Shown in pieces: positions 8,318-16,535 of a stretch of 64,000 nucleotides of DNA; position 1 is the first letter of the stretch; each line of letters begins with the position of its first letter. Below the pieces are notes generated by a model. The model was not told the origin of the DNA and ran no database searches. It was given only the letters and a program-made list of their open reading frames with translations. Source of the stretch: Streptomyces sp. BK239 (GTDB lineage: Bacteria > Actinomycetota > Actinomycetes > Streptomycetales > Streptomycetaceae); contig NZ_SHKS01000006.1 in assembly GCF_004217285.1 (NCBI RefSeq), positions 1-64,000 of the forward strand, given 5' to 3'. A program made the translations under genes and the position numbers.

Positions 8318-8848
8318 TCAGATCCGGGCGCGGCGGCGGTGGTAGTGGACGGTGACCGCGCCCAGCAGGGGTCCCCAGGCGACGAGGGGGAGGTAACAGG
8401 CGTTCAGGATCCACTGGCCCCACGGGGTGACGTCCAGGTGCGCGTGGAGGGTGGTCCACACGAGGAGGACGCCGTACACCGTGCAGGCGAGGGCGCCGAG
8501 TGCCGCGGGGACGACGGCGGCGAGGACGGGGACGGGCCGGCCGCCGAGGTACGGGATCCAGCGGGGCCACACCTCGCCCCACGGCCGGATCAGCCCGTAC
8601 GTCAGCCAGGCGAGGCCCTCCTGGGCCAGGGACAGCAGGGGGAGCAGCAGCAGGCCCCAGCCGGGGATGAGCATGGCGTCGTACTCGGACTGGCGCAGCC
8701 CCAGCGGTACTCCCAGGACGACGGCGATGCGCCATAAGGAGGACGGGAGGTTGACCCACAGGACCGCCGTGGCCGCCCGCCGGGTCCAGGCGGGGACGTC
8801 GGGGCGGGGGCGGACGGGCAGGGCGGGCGCGGGGACGGCGTGTGTCAC
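8318..8848 (-). CDS. Polytopic membrane protein of unknown function
   Basis: A 176-aa protein with about four membrane helices (residues 22-45, 60-80, 105-130 and 145-165) and a basic C-terminus (YHRRRARI). I do not recognise a family. The start is GTG 8848, five bases after GGGAG; the frame runs open further upstream but that part overlaps the neighbouring promoter region and is not protein-like. It lies between the cmd operon and a divergent secreted protease, and its conservation beside the type IV-like genes is unknown to me. Confidence 0.65.
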   Translation of the reverse strand: MTHAVPAPALPVRPRPDVPAWTRRAATAVLWVNLPSSLWRIAVVLGVPLGLRQSEYDAMLIPGWGLLLLPLLSLAQEGLAWLTYGLIRPWGEVWPRWIPYLGGRPVPVLAAVVPAALGALACTVYGVLLVWTTLHAHLDVTPWGQWILNACYLPLVAWGPLLGAVTVHYHRRRARI

Positions 8849-9066
8849 GGGGGCTCCCGGTGGACTGGGCAGGACTGCGGACGCCGTACATGCTGACGGT
8901 CGCGCCCCGCCGCCCACGTCGCCCCTGAGGGCCGACCCCGTACGTCCTGAGAGCCGGCTCGGGGCAGTCCCCGGTACCCCTGTGGGCTTACGGGTCTCCC
9001 CCCTCGTGCGGGACGACAGGCGGGGGACAGTCTCCTCTGACCTGGTTCTCACTTTCGGGGGTAACA

Positions 9067-9843
9067 GTGACCCCGATGAAGCGCACTCGTACCGGTCGTC
9101 GCCCGTACGCCCTGCTCTGCGTCCTCGTGCTGCTCGCCGCCACCTCGGCCTCCGAGGCGGTCGCCGGGGACGGACCGGGGCCCCTCGGTGTGACCGTCGC
9201 CGCGCGGGCGACGGCGCGCACCGTGCGGGTGGGTGCGTTGTTCGACCGGCCGGGCGGTGACCTCGCCGGCGGGCACTTCTGCACCGCGTCCGTCGTCCGC
9301 AGCCCGCACCGCGACCTGGTGGTGACGGCGGCGCACTGCCTGGCCGGGCGGGGCGCTCTGTACTTCGCGCCCGGGTACCGCGACGGGAAGGCCCCTTACG
9401 GGATGTGGGAGGTGGAGCGGGTGTTCCTGCCCGCCGGGTGGAGGGAGGGGCGGGCCGATGACGAGGACAGCGACGTGGCGTTCGCGGTGCTCGCCGGGCA
9501 GGAGGACGGTCAGGAGGTCGAGGACGTCGTCGGCGGCAACCGGTTCGTCACCGGTTCGGTGACCGGTGCCGGCGTCGTGACCGTCACGGGGTATCCCGAC
9601 GCCGCCGAGGCCCCGTTGACGTGTTCCAACCGCCCTGTGGCCCGCAGCGCGACCCAGCAGCGCATCGACTGCCCCGACTTCACCGGCGGGACGAGCGGGA
9701 GTCCCTGGGTGAACGGTTCGGGGGACGTCGTCGGCGTCCTCGGCGGACACGAGCAGGGGGGCGCCACGGCCGACGTGTCGTACAGCGTGGTACTGGGCGG
9801 CGGGGCGGGCGCGTTGTACCGGGAGGCGGCGGCCGATCCCTGA
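9067..9843 (+). CDS. Secreted trypsin-like serine protease
   Basis: A 258-aa S1-fold protease. A Sec signal peptide covers about residues 1-33 (basic start, LLCVLVLLAATSA, cleavage near AVA-GDG). The catalytic triad is visible: His90 in VTAAHC, Asp136 in DSDVAF, Ser210 in GGTSGSPW. Cys72-Cys91 and Cys186-Cys202 are likely disulfides. It is therefore exported and acts outside the cell. GTG 9067 is preferred, five bases after a G-run; ATG 9076 is the alternative. It is divergent from the membrane protein and upstream of a peptidoglycan hydrolase on the same strand. Confidence 0.85.
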   Translation: MTPMKRTRTGRRPYALLCVLVLLAATSASEAVAGDGPGPLGVTVAARATARTVRVGALFDRPGGDLAGGHFCTASVVRSPHRDLVVTAAHCLAGRGALYFAPGYRDGKAPYGMWEVERVFLPAGWREGRADDEDSDVAFAVLAGQEDGQEVEDVVGGNRFVTGSVTGAGVVTVTGYPDAAEAPLTCSNRPVARSATQQRIDCPDFTGGTSGSPWVNGSGDVVGVLGGHEQGGATADVSYSVVLGGGAGALYREAAADP

Positions 9844-10003
9844 CGGACGGCAGGGGTGGCAGGGACAGCGGGGGCGGGGCGGGCGGCGGTACCGCGTCAA
9901 TGGCGGCCGCGCGGGCTGCGAGGGCCCCGGTTGCGCCGGTTTCCCGGGGGGAAGCTCATAGACTGGCGCGGGCGTAATCCGGCTGGGCGAGGGGCGGTTG
10001 ACG

Positions 10004-11005
10004 GTGCGTAAGGCATGGATCGTGGCAAGTGCCGCCGCCGCGGTGGGGCTCAGCTTCGTGATGCTGCTCGTCGTCGGTGTGTACATGGTCGCCGGGAACA
10101 TCGTCAACGGCGTGGGCGGCGGGAGCGTCGGGCTGGCCAAGGGCGCGGTGCCGGCCGCCTATCAGGCGCTCGTGCAGAAGTACGGAAACCTCTGTCCCGC
10201 GATCAACCCGGCTCTGCTGGCGGCGCAGTTGTACCAGGAGAGCGGATTCAACCCGAACGCCAGGAGTCCGGCGAAGGCGCAGGGGATAGCGCAATTCATC
10301 CCCGGCACCTGGGCCACGCACGGCGTCGACGGCGACGGCGACGGCGACCGCGACGTCTGGGACCCGAATGACGCGATTCCATCGGCCGCGAAGTACGACT
10401 GCACCCTCGCCGCGTACGTGAAGAAGGTGCCCGGCGACCCCACGCACAACATGCTCGCGTCCTACAACGCGGGCGCGTACGCGGTCATCAAGTACGGGGG
10501 TGTGCCGCCGTACCAGGAGACCCGGAACTACGTGAAGACGATCACGACGCTGGCGAAGAGCTTCGCCGCTCCCGTCACCCGCGTCGATCCCTCCAAGCAG
10601 GCCGCCGGGGCGATCTACTTCGCCCAGAAGAAGCTCGGCACGCCGTATCTGTGGGGCGGGAACGGCACGCCTGATCAGGGCGGACGGTTCGACTGCTCGG
10701 GGCTGACCAAGGCGGCCTACGAGAGCGTGGGGATCACGCTCCCCCGGGTGGCCAACGACCAGTACAACGCCGGCCCGCACCCCTCGCGGGACGAACTGCT
10801 GCCGGGGGACCTGGTGTTCTTCTCGACGGACAAGACCAACTCCCGGGCCATCGACCACGTGGGGATCTACGTCGGCGGCGGCTACATGATCGACGCGCCG
10901 TTCACGGGCGCGGTGATCCGGTTCGACCCCATCGACACCCGCAAGTACTTCGGCGCCACCCGGGTGACCGAAGATGGCGCGAAAGCGCTCCCCGCGACCG
11001 CCTGA
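10004..11005 (+). CDS. Bifunctional lytic transglycosylase / NlpC-P60 peptidase (VirB1-like)
   Basis: A 333-aa membrane-anchored or secreted cell-wall hydrolase. After an N-terminal helix (about 5-30) comes an SLT lysozyme-like domain with catalytic Glu79 (YQESGFNP), the GIAQFIPGTW block and an Asp-rich loop (DGDGDGDRD) that may bind calcium. The second half is an NlpC/P60 domain with Cys231 (DCSGL) and His285 (DHVGIY). Such pairs of domains are the peptidoglycan hydrolases of Gram-positive conjugation systems (VirB1/Orf14 type), so it may serve the cmd machine 2 kb away. GTG 10004 follows GAGGGG by nine bases. Confidence 0.9.
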   Translation: MRKAWIVASAAAAVGLSFVMLLVVGVYMVAGNIVNGVGGGSVGLAKGAVPAAYQALVQKYGNLCPAINPALLAAQLYQESGFNPNARSPAKAQGIAQFIPGTWATHGVDGDGDGDRDVWDPNDAIPSAAKYDCTLAAYVKKVPGDPTHNMLASYNAGAYAVIKYGGVPPYQETRNYVKTITTLAKSFAAPVTRVDPSKQAAGAIYFAQKKLGTPYLWGGNGTPDQGGRFDCSGLTKAAYESVGITLPRVANDQYNAGPHPSRDELLPGDLVFFSTDKTNSRAIDHVGIYVGGGYMIDAPFTGAVIRFDPIDTRKYFGATRVTEDGAKALPATA

Positions 11006-11251
11006 AGGGGCCGGTAACGCACCGTCTGAGCTGCGAGGACCATCTCCCTTCGATAACGTCTGAGTGATCATTCGGTGGAGAGTGGAACGTATCGACGGGG
11101 GACGTGCGTTCCTGTTGACGTAGCCCAGCGATGCTTGTGACCGGCGTACCTGTCCCGTACTGGCGGAAGCGGATCTACGAACCACGGGGGTGGGCACGAA
11201 CGGCGTGCGTGAGGCGCGCCGGGCAACATCACGACGAAGGGCCGCAGCACC

Positions 11252-11968
11252 ATGGCTGGACTCGCCGCATCCGGGTCGAACCCCGACGTCGACCTGCTCT
11301 ACGACATCAACGGCCTCGCCAAGGACGCGCCCCACTGGCTGGACCGGATCGTGGAGTTCGTCGGCGAGTACGGACTGCTGCTCGCGATGATGCTGCTGAT
11401 CGTGGGCTGCTGGTGGACCGTGCGCCGCAGACCGGTCGGCGTGGAGGAGGCCTCGGCGTCCGTGGCCGCGCTGGTGTGGGCGCCGCTCGCCGCCGCGGTC
11501 GCGGTGCTGGTGAACGTGCCCATACGCGGGTTCGTCGAGCGGCCCCGGCCGTTCCTCGATCACGAGGGGCTGGAGGTGCTGGTCTCCGGCAAGACCGACT
11601 ACTCGTTCGTCAGCGACCACGCGACGATCACCATGGCGATGGGCGTCGCGCTGTTCGTCGCCAACCGCCGGTTCGGGATCGCCGGACTCGTGCTGGGCCT
11701 CGTCGAGGGCTTCTGCCGGGTGTACATGGGCGTGCACTACCCGACCGACGTGATCGGCGGGTTCGCGCTCGGCACCGCCGTGGCGCTGCTGCTGTCGCCG
11801 CTCGCCTCGATGCTGCTGACGCCCCTGCTGCGCGCGGTGGACCGTTCGCCCCGGCTCGGCTGGGTCGTGCGGAGCCGCTCGGCGCGGGAGGCCGCGGACG
11901 GACGGGACGCCGTGGTGCCGGGGGCCCGGATGGAGGCCGCCAGCCGGGAAAGGGACCTGGCCGCCTAG
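11252..11968 (+). CDS. PAP2-family membrane phosphatase
   Basis: A 238-aa protein with about five helices and the PAP2 signature: GFVERPRPF for motif 1, FVSDHA for motif 2, and CRVYMGVHYPTDVIGG for motif 3 with its catalytic His and Asp. Members dephosphorylate lipid phosphates such as undecaprenyl diphosphate or phosphatidic acid; the substrate here is unknown. Motif 2 has Ser-Asp-His instead of Ser-Gly-His, as in many actinobacterial members. The next gene is convergent across a strong terminator. Confidence 0.85.
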   Translation: MAGLAASGSNPDVDLLYDINGLAKDAPHWLDRIVEFVGEYGLLLAMMLLIVGCWWTVRRRPVGVEEASASVAALVWAPLAAAVAVLVNVPIRGFVERPRPFLDHEGLEVLVSGKTDYSFVSDHATITMAMGVALFVANRRFGIAGLVLGLVEGFCRVYMGVHYPTDVIGGFALGTAVALLLSPLASMLLTPLLRAVDRSPRLGWVVRSRSAREAADGRDAVVPGARMEAASRERDLAA

Positions 11969-11998
11969 GCCGTCCAGCGGTGTCGAAGCGAACTGCCG

Positions 11999-12036
11999 AA
12001 GGGGCGGGGCCGGTCGTGCGACCGGCCCCGCCCCTT
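11999..12036. terminator. Bidirectional terminator between convergent genes
   Basis: A perfect 15-bp G/C stem (12001-12015 with 12020-12034) with a 4-nt loop, flanked by AA and TT so it can end transcripts from both the PAP2 gene and the convergent oxidoreductase gene. Confidence 0.9.
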
Positions 12037-12050
12037 TCATCTGTCCGCGG

Positions 12051-13613
12051 TCACAGGCCCTGCGGGTAGGAGAAGACGCCCTTGGGGTCGTACTGCTTCT
12101 TCAGCTGCGTCAGCCGGGGCAGCGCGGCGCCGTAGTACGCCTTGCGCCAGTCGGCGAGGGCGGGGTCGGCGTAGTTCTGGTAGGCGGCGCCCGAGGCGTA
12201 CGGGGTCATGGCGCGGTGCGCCGAGGTCAGCCAGGCCTGGGCGGCGGCGCCGCCGGTGCCGGCCCGCCAGGACGCGAGGTACTGGGCCAGCATGCGGGAG
12301 CGGCGGTGTACGAAGGCGGTGGCCGTCGGGGAGACGCGGTTGACCGCGCCGCCCAGCGCGGTCAGCGCGATGCTGCCGGAGCCGCCGCGGACGGCGGTCA
12401 GCTGCCTGAGCAGCGTCTGGATGCCCGCCGCCGACAGCGAGCGGTCGAAGAAGGCCGAGCGGGCCGCGTACGTCTCCCGGGCCAGCTTGCCCTGCGGGGA
12501 GCGGCCGGGGGTCGCGCCGGGCAGGTGGCACTGGGCGTCGGCGGTGAACGAGGAGCAGCCGGCGTAGATCTCCATGGCCTGCTCGTAGCCGCGGCGGCGC
12601 AGGGACACGCCGGTGGCGGGGGCGCCCACGCGCGAGGCCAGGCGGTCCACGGCGTTCTTGAGTTCGCCGTAGGTGCCGATGGAGAAGGCGGAGACGGAGA
12701 TCCTCGGGCTGCCGCCGGGGGTGTTGGCGAGGTGGAGGGAGGACCAGATCTCGTCGGGCTGGGACGGGCCCCACTCCTGCCAGGCCTTCAGCACCGCCGC
12801 CGCCTTCGACCAGGGCCAGGTGAGGTGACAGGTGACGGCCTGGGGCGCGGGGTGGGTTTTGAAGTGCAGTTCGGTGACCACGCCGAAGTTGCTGTTGCCC
12901 GCGCCGCGCAGGGCCCAGAACAGGTCCTTGTCGGTCGTGGCGTCGGCGGTGAGCTCCTTGCCGTCCGCCGTCACCAGCGTCGCCCGGGTGAGGCTGTCGC
13001 AGGTCAGGCCGTACGCGCGGGAGACCACGCCGTGGCCGCCGCCGAGGACAAGGCCGGAGACGCCGACCGTGGGGCAGGAGCCCGCCGGGATCGTCACGCC
13101 CTTGGCGGCCAGCGCCCGGTAGACGTCGATCAGCTTCGCGCCGGCGCCGACGACGGCGGAGCCGCCGCTCGCCCGGACCCGGTTCAGCCGGGAGACGTCG
13201 AGGATCAGCCGGCCGTCGCCGGAGGACCAACCGCCGTAGGAGTGGCCGCCGTTGCGGATGGCGATCCTGACGCCGTGCGCGCGGGCGTAGCCGAGGGCGG
13301 TACGGATGTCGGCGGCGTGGGCGACGTAGGCGACCGCGGCCGGCTTGAGCGTGTCGAAGCGGGTGTTGTACAGCTGGCGGGCCGCGGTCCAGGAGGCGTC
13401 TCCGGGGCGGATCAGGGACCCGTCGAGATCGCGGGCGAGGGCCGCCCAGTTCGCGGCGGCCGCCGCGCTAGCCGTCCGCATCGGGGCGCCGGCGGTCCGG
13501 CTGCCGTCGGCCGGGCTCCCCGCTGAGCCGGTGCCGCCGCCCGCCCGGCGGGCGTCCGCCGCGGCCGCCGCGAACGCGGCCGTGCCGCCCGCGATGAACA
13601 TACGTCGCTGCAT
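12051..13613 (-). CDS. Tat-exported FAD-linked oxidase, berberine-bridge-enzyme type
   Basis: A 520-aa flavoenzyme with a PCMH-type FAD-binding domain and a C-terminal BBE segment (YQNYADPAL). The N-terminus RRMFIAGGTAAFAAAAA resembles a Tat signal, so it is probably folded with FAD and exported. His124 (NGGHSYGG) and Cys180 (AGSCPTVGV) are at the positions that bind FAD twice covalently in BBE-like enzymes, which implies a high redox potential. These enzymes oxidise alcohols, sugars or alkaloid-like substrates; the substrate cannot be told. It is transcribed toward the PAP2 gene and shares its terminator. Confidence 0.88.
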   Translation of the reverse strand: MQRRMFIAGGTAAFAAAAADARRAGGGTGSAGSPADGSRTAGAPMRTASAAAAANWAALARDLDGSLIRPGDASWTAARQLYNTRFDTLKPAAVAYVAHAADIRTALGYARAHGVRIAIRNGGHSYGGWSSGDGRLILDVSRLNRVRASGGSAVVGAGAKLIDVYRALAAKGVTIPAGSCPTVGVSGLVLGGGHGVVSRAYGLTCDSLTRATLVTADGKELTADATTDKDLFWALRGAGNSNFGVVTELHFKTHPAPQAVTCHLTWPWSKAAAVLKAWQEWGPSQPDEIWSSLHLANTPGGSPRISVSAFSIGTYGELKNAVDRLASRVGAPATGVSLRRRGYEQAMEIYAGCSSFTADAQCHLPGATPGRSPQGKLARETYAARSAFFDRSLSAAGIQTLLRQLTAVRGGSGSIALTALGGAVNRVSPTATAFVHRRSRMLAQYLASWRAGTGGAAAQAWLTSAHRAMTPYASGAAYQNYADPALADWRKAYYGAALPRLTQLKKQYDPKGVFSYPQGL

Positions 13614-13744
13614 GTCGTCGTCCCCCCTGCGCGCCCACCCGCGCGCCTGCCGTGCCTTCGGCGCGCGGCGCGCGCCGTCAAGGAGCGAGACGGCGGCGCG
13701 GAGTCAGGGGTTCCACCGGCGGAGCCTTCGGGCGCCGTGCGCGG

Positions 13745-13930
13745 TCAGCCGTGGGCGTGGTGGTCCGCGTCGGAGCGGGCCGTGCTGCGGGCCCTGCGGG
13801 CGGGGCCGCGCCAGCCGCAGGTGCAGCGGGCCAGACAGAAGCGGCCTTCCTCGACGGTGGTGGTGCGGTGTTCCCCGCCGGGCGCTTCTTCCGGGCCGGG
13901 ACGCGGGGTCGAGCCGTTCTGCTGGGTCAC
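13745..13930 (-). CDS. Small Cys-containing protein of unknown function
   Basis: A 61-aa reading frame starting at GTG 13930. Its second half contains C-x3-C-x-C followed by GWRGPARRARSTARSDAD and a His-rich end, a motif I associate with small Streptomyces proteins that may bind a metal. No good ribosome site precedes the start, and the frame is open further upstream, so start and even existence are moderately uncertain. It is divergent from the lipoprotein gene next door. Confidence 0.5.
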   Translation of the reverse strand: MTQQNGSTPRPGPEEAPGGEHRTTTVEEGRFCLARCTCGWRGPARRARSTARSDADHHAHG

Positions 13931-14012
13931 GAAAGGAACGCTACCCACCTTCGGTCGTTGAACCCGACGACGTGGGCCCGTGACGGACGTACCGGCTGGG
14001 GGTAGACAGGCG

Positions 14013-14909
14013 ATGGCGGAGCGGCAGCAGCGGCGGTGGGGATCGGCGGTCGTCGCGGGGCTCATGGCCGGGGTCTGCGCGGCCGGGCTCTGCGCCGGCG
14101 CGGCCGGGTGCTCCGCCGACGGGGGCGACGGCGAGGACGATCGTGCGGCGGACCGTGCGGCCCGGATGAGCGCCGATCCGGTGCGCGCGCTGCGGCGGGC
14201 CGCCGACGCGCTGGTGGCGGCGGGCAGTTCGAAGGCCCGCACGTCGATGGAGATGGCCACCGGCGGCACCCGGGTGACCATCCGGGGCGAGGGCGTCTAC
14301 GACTACCGCCGGCGGCTCGGTCGGCTGGAGGTCGTGCTGCCGCAGGAGCCCGCCGGCTCCAGCGGACGCCGGCCCATCACCGAACTCCTCACGCCGGGTG
14401 CGCTGTTCATGAAGAACCGGGGTGCGGGTGTGCCCGCCGACAAGTGGGTGCGGGTGGACACGGCCACGCTGTCCGACGGGAACCTGGTGACCGGCGGCGC
14501 CACCGACCCGTACGCCGCCGCCGAGGTGCTGCGGGGGGCGCGCGAGGCGACGTACGTCGGCAGGACCCGGCTCGCCGGGGTCGAGGTGCGGCACTACCGG
14601 GGGACCGCCGACCTCGCGGCGGCCGCCGCGGTCGCCTCCGGGGGCGGGCGGAACGCGCTGGGCGCGGCGGCGAAGGGGTTCGCGACGGCCCGGGTGCCGT
14701 TCGACGTCTACCTCGACGAACAGGGGCGGATCCGCAAGGTCAGGCATCGCTTCGGGTTCGTCAACGGCCGTCAGGCAGGGGCGCGGGGGGCCTCCGGCGC
14801 GGTCGTCGCGGTCGCCTCGACGACGTGGCTGTACGACTTCGGGGTGCCCGTCGACGTACGGCTCCCGGCGGCCGGGGACATCTACGCGGGGCGGATCGCC
14901 GAGGAATGA
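14013..14909 (+). CDS. Putative lipoprotein
   Basis: A 298-aa exported protein. The N-terminal 33 residues form a lipoprotein signal with Cys in the context GAAGC; after a short acidic linker comes a domain rich in beta strands that resembles the LppX/LprG-type lipid-binding lipoproteins of actinobacteria. The resemblance is structural and weak, so the ligand is unknown. ATG 14013 is chosen, nine bases after a G-run; a GTG 33 bases upstream is possible. Confidence 0.7.
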   Translation: MAERQQRRWGSAVVAGLMAGVCAAGLCAGAAGCSADGGDGEDDRAADRAARMSADPVRALRRAADALVAAGSSKARTSMEMATGGTRVTIRGEGVYDYRRRLGRLEVVLPQEPAGSSGRRPITELLTPGALFMKNRGAGVPADKWVRVDTATLSDGNLVTGGATDPYAAAEVLRGAREATYVGRTRLAGVEVRHYRGTADLAAAAAVASGGGRNALGAAAKGFATARVPFDVYLDEQGRIRKVRHRFGFVNGRQAGARGASGAVVAVASTTWLYDFGVPVDVRLPAAGDIYAGRIAEE

Positions 14910-14986
14910 GGCACGGGAAGCCGAGAGGCGAGGCGACAAGAACTAGCCCGTCCGTGCCATGCGCGGGGCGTGCGCCCCTCCCTACG

Positions 14987-15059
14987 CTAGGGCGTGTCGC
15001 GAAATCCTCGCCTGCCCCGCGCTCCGGGCGGACGGCGCCGCTTTCGTGACACACCCTAG
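14987..15059. repeat. MITE-like palindromic element
   Basis: The ends CTAGGGCGTGTCGCGAAAT (14987-15005) and CTTTCGTGACACACCCTAG (15041-15059) are inverted copies matching at 16 of 19 positions around a 35-bp GC-rich core. The element has no reading frame. The ends and the CTAG borders suggest a small non-autonomous transposable element derived from an insertion sequence, but it could also act as a hairpin terminator behind the lipoprotein gene. Confidence 0.65.
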
Positions 15060-15086
15060 GGAGCCGGTGACGGCAGAGACGAGGTG

Positions 15087-15257
15087 ATGCGCGTGGCTCC
15101 GGTCGGCGGTACGGCGGTTCAGGACCACGAGGCCCTCGCCGAGATCGAACTGTGCGGCGAGCTGATCATCGCGGCCTCGGAGGCCGGGGAGCGGCTCAGC
15201 ATGGAGAGCATCGACGAGGTGCTGCGTGTCGGCGAGGAGCGGAACGCCACAGGGTGA
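15087..15257 (+). CDS. Small acidic protein of unknown function (56 aa)
   Basis: A 56-aa protein, mostly helical and acidic (ALAEIELCGELIIAASEAGERLS), with Streptomyces codon usage throughout. I do not recognise its function. GAGG at 15081-15084 is too close to ATG 15087 but well spaced (8 nt) for the GTG at 15093, so the start may be two codons further in. It sits alone between the MITE-like element and the convergent csoR. Confidence 0.65.
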   Translation: MRVAPVGGTAVQDHEALAEIELCGELIIAASEAGERLSMESIDEVLRVGEERNATG

Positions 15258-15304
15258 GCCCGCTCACGGGGAGGCGTTCACCACAGCCGGTCCCGGTCGG
15301 GGGC

Positions 15305-15694
15305 TCAGGTCCGCAGCAGGCGGGCGATGGCCTTCGTGGCCTCCTCGACCTTCGCGTCGATCTCGTCGCCGCCCCTGAGGGCCGCGTCCGCGACGCAGTG
15401 CCTCAGGTGCTCCTCCAGGAGCTGGAGGGCGAAGGACTGCAGGGCCTTGGTGGAGGCGGAGACCTGCGTGAGTATGTCGATGCAGTAGGTGTCCTCGTCG
15501 ACCATCCGCTGCAGGCCCCTGATCTGGCCCTCGATGCGGCGCAGGCGCTTGAGGTGCTCGTCCTTCTGCTTGTGGTACCCGTGCACGGCCGGGGCGGCCC
15601 CGGGTGCGGCGGTCGGCGCCTCGGCGCCGGTCCCGACGGCGGTCGTCGCGTCCGTCGTGCCCGTCGCGTGCGTGGCGTCCATCGCATCCTCCAT
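15305..15694 (-). CDS. csoR: Copper-sensing repressor CsoR
   Basis: A 129-aa DUF156 helical repressor. The Cu(I) ligands are all present: Cys71 (DTYCIDIL), His96 and Cys100 (LEEHLRHC). Binding Cu(I) releases the protein from DNA and turns on copper export. The N-terminal 38 residues are a disordered Ala/Thr tail longer than in other CsoR proteins. I recall this as the locus of the true Streptomyces CsoR (SCO4136). No copZ or copA is nearby, so it acts mainly in trans. ATG 15694 follows AGGAGG by about ten bases; that ribosome site is inside its own putative operator. Confidence 0.93.
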   Translation of the reverse strand: MEDAMDATHATGTTDATTAVGTGAEAPTAAPGAAPAVHGYHKQKDEHLKRLRRIEGQIRGLQRMVDEDTYCIDILTQVSASTKALQSFALQLLEEHLRHCVADAALRGGDEIDAKVEEATKAIARLLRT

Positions 15695-15698
15695 ACAG

Positions 15699-15715
15699 AT
15701 ACCCCTCCTGGGTAT
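15699..15715. promoter_or_regulatory. Putative CsoR operator overlapping the csoR ribosome site
   Basis: ATACCC (15699-15704) and GGGTAT (15710-15715) form a perfect 6-bp inverted repeat with a 5-nt centre, matching the TACCC/GGGTA pattern of actinobacterial CsoR boxes. It starts 4 bp upstream of csoR and contains the AGGAGG ribosome site, so bound repressor would block its own transcript. Confidence 0.75.
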
Positions 15716-15907
15716 ATGGTACCGAACTTCGGCGGGTAGGAGCGCCTGTGGCCGTCGCACCGGACGGCCGGTGGACCGGACCTCTCGGCAGCCCCGCTGC
15801 CGGTCGCCCCGCACGATGGGTGACACTGGGGGACGGCCCATTAGCCGTGGCCGGATGATGCGCCTAGCATCAGCCTGACCGAAACCGATGCATCCTGAGG
15901 ACCCCAC

Positions 15908-16528
15908 GTGCGCTTTCGTCTGACCCCCAGGGAGACGAGCTTCTACGACATGTTCGCCGCGTCCGCGGACAACATCGTCACCGGCTCGAAGCTCCTGATG
16001 GAACTGCTCGGGGCGGACACCGCCGGCCGGGCCGAGATCGCAGAGCGGATGCGGGCCGCGGAACACGCCGGTGACGACGCCACCCACGCGATCTTCCACC
16101 AGCTCAACTCCTCGTTCATCACGCCGTTCGACCGCGAGGACATCTACTCCCTCGCCTCGTCGCTCGACGACATCATGGACTTCATGGAGGAGGCCGTCGA
16201 CCTGGTCGTCCTCTACAACGTCGAGGAACTGCCCAAGGGCGTCGAGCAGCAGATCGAGGTGCTGGCGCGGGCGGCGGAGCTGACCGCCGAGGCCATGCCC
16301 AACCTGCGCACCATGTCGAACCTCACCGAGTACTGGATCGAGGTCAACCGGCTGGAGAACCAGGCCGACCAGATCCACCGCAAGCTGCTGGCGCACCTCT
16401 TCAACGGCAAGTTCGACGCCATGGAGGTGCTGAAGCTCAAGCAGATCGTGGACGTGCTGGAAGAGGCGGCGGACGCGTTCGAGCACGTGGCGAACACGGT
16501 GGAGACCATCGCCGTCAAGGAGTCCTGA
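15908..16528 (+). CDS. PhoU-like DUF47 protein, Pit accessory
   Basis: A 206-aa all-helical protein of the DUF47/PhoU-like family that is regularly paired with Pit phosphate transporters and is thought to regulate them. The paired acidic helix motifs (REDIYSLASSLDDIMDFMEEA, split over two helices, and ENQADQIHRKLL) are metal-binding in the PhoU fold. GTG 15908 follows GAGG by about seven bases. The transporter gene starts 7 nt after its stop, so they form one operon. It is not the PhoU of the Pst system. Confidence 0.9.
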   Translation: MRFRLTPRETSFYDMFAASADNIVTGSKLLMELLGADTAGRAEIAERMRAAEHAGDDATHAIFHQLNSSFITPFDREDIYSLASSLDDIMDFMEEAVDLVVLYNVEELPKGVEQQIEVLARAAELTAEAMPNLRTMSNLTEYWIEVNRLENQADQIHRKLLAHLFNGKFDAMEVLKLKQIVDVLEEAADAFEHVANTVETIAVKES

Positions 16529-16535
16529 GCTCTTC

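Noticed and set aside
9956..12040. A 694-codon minus-strand open frame
   Set aside because: It covers the hydrolase and PAP2 genes, both with catalytic motifs on the plus strand, and has no recognisable domain.
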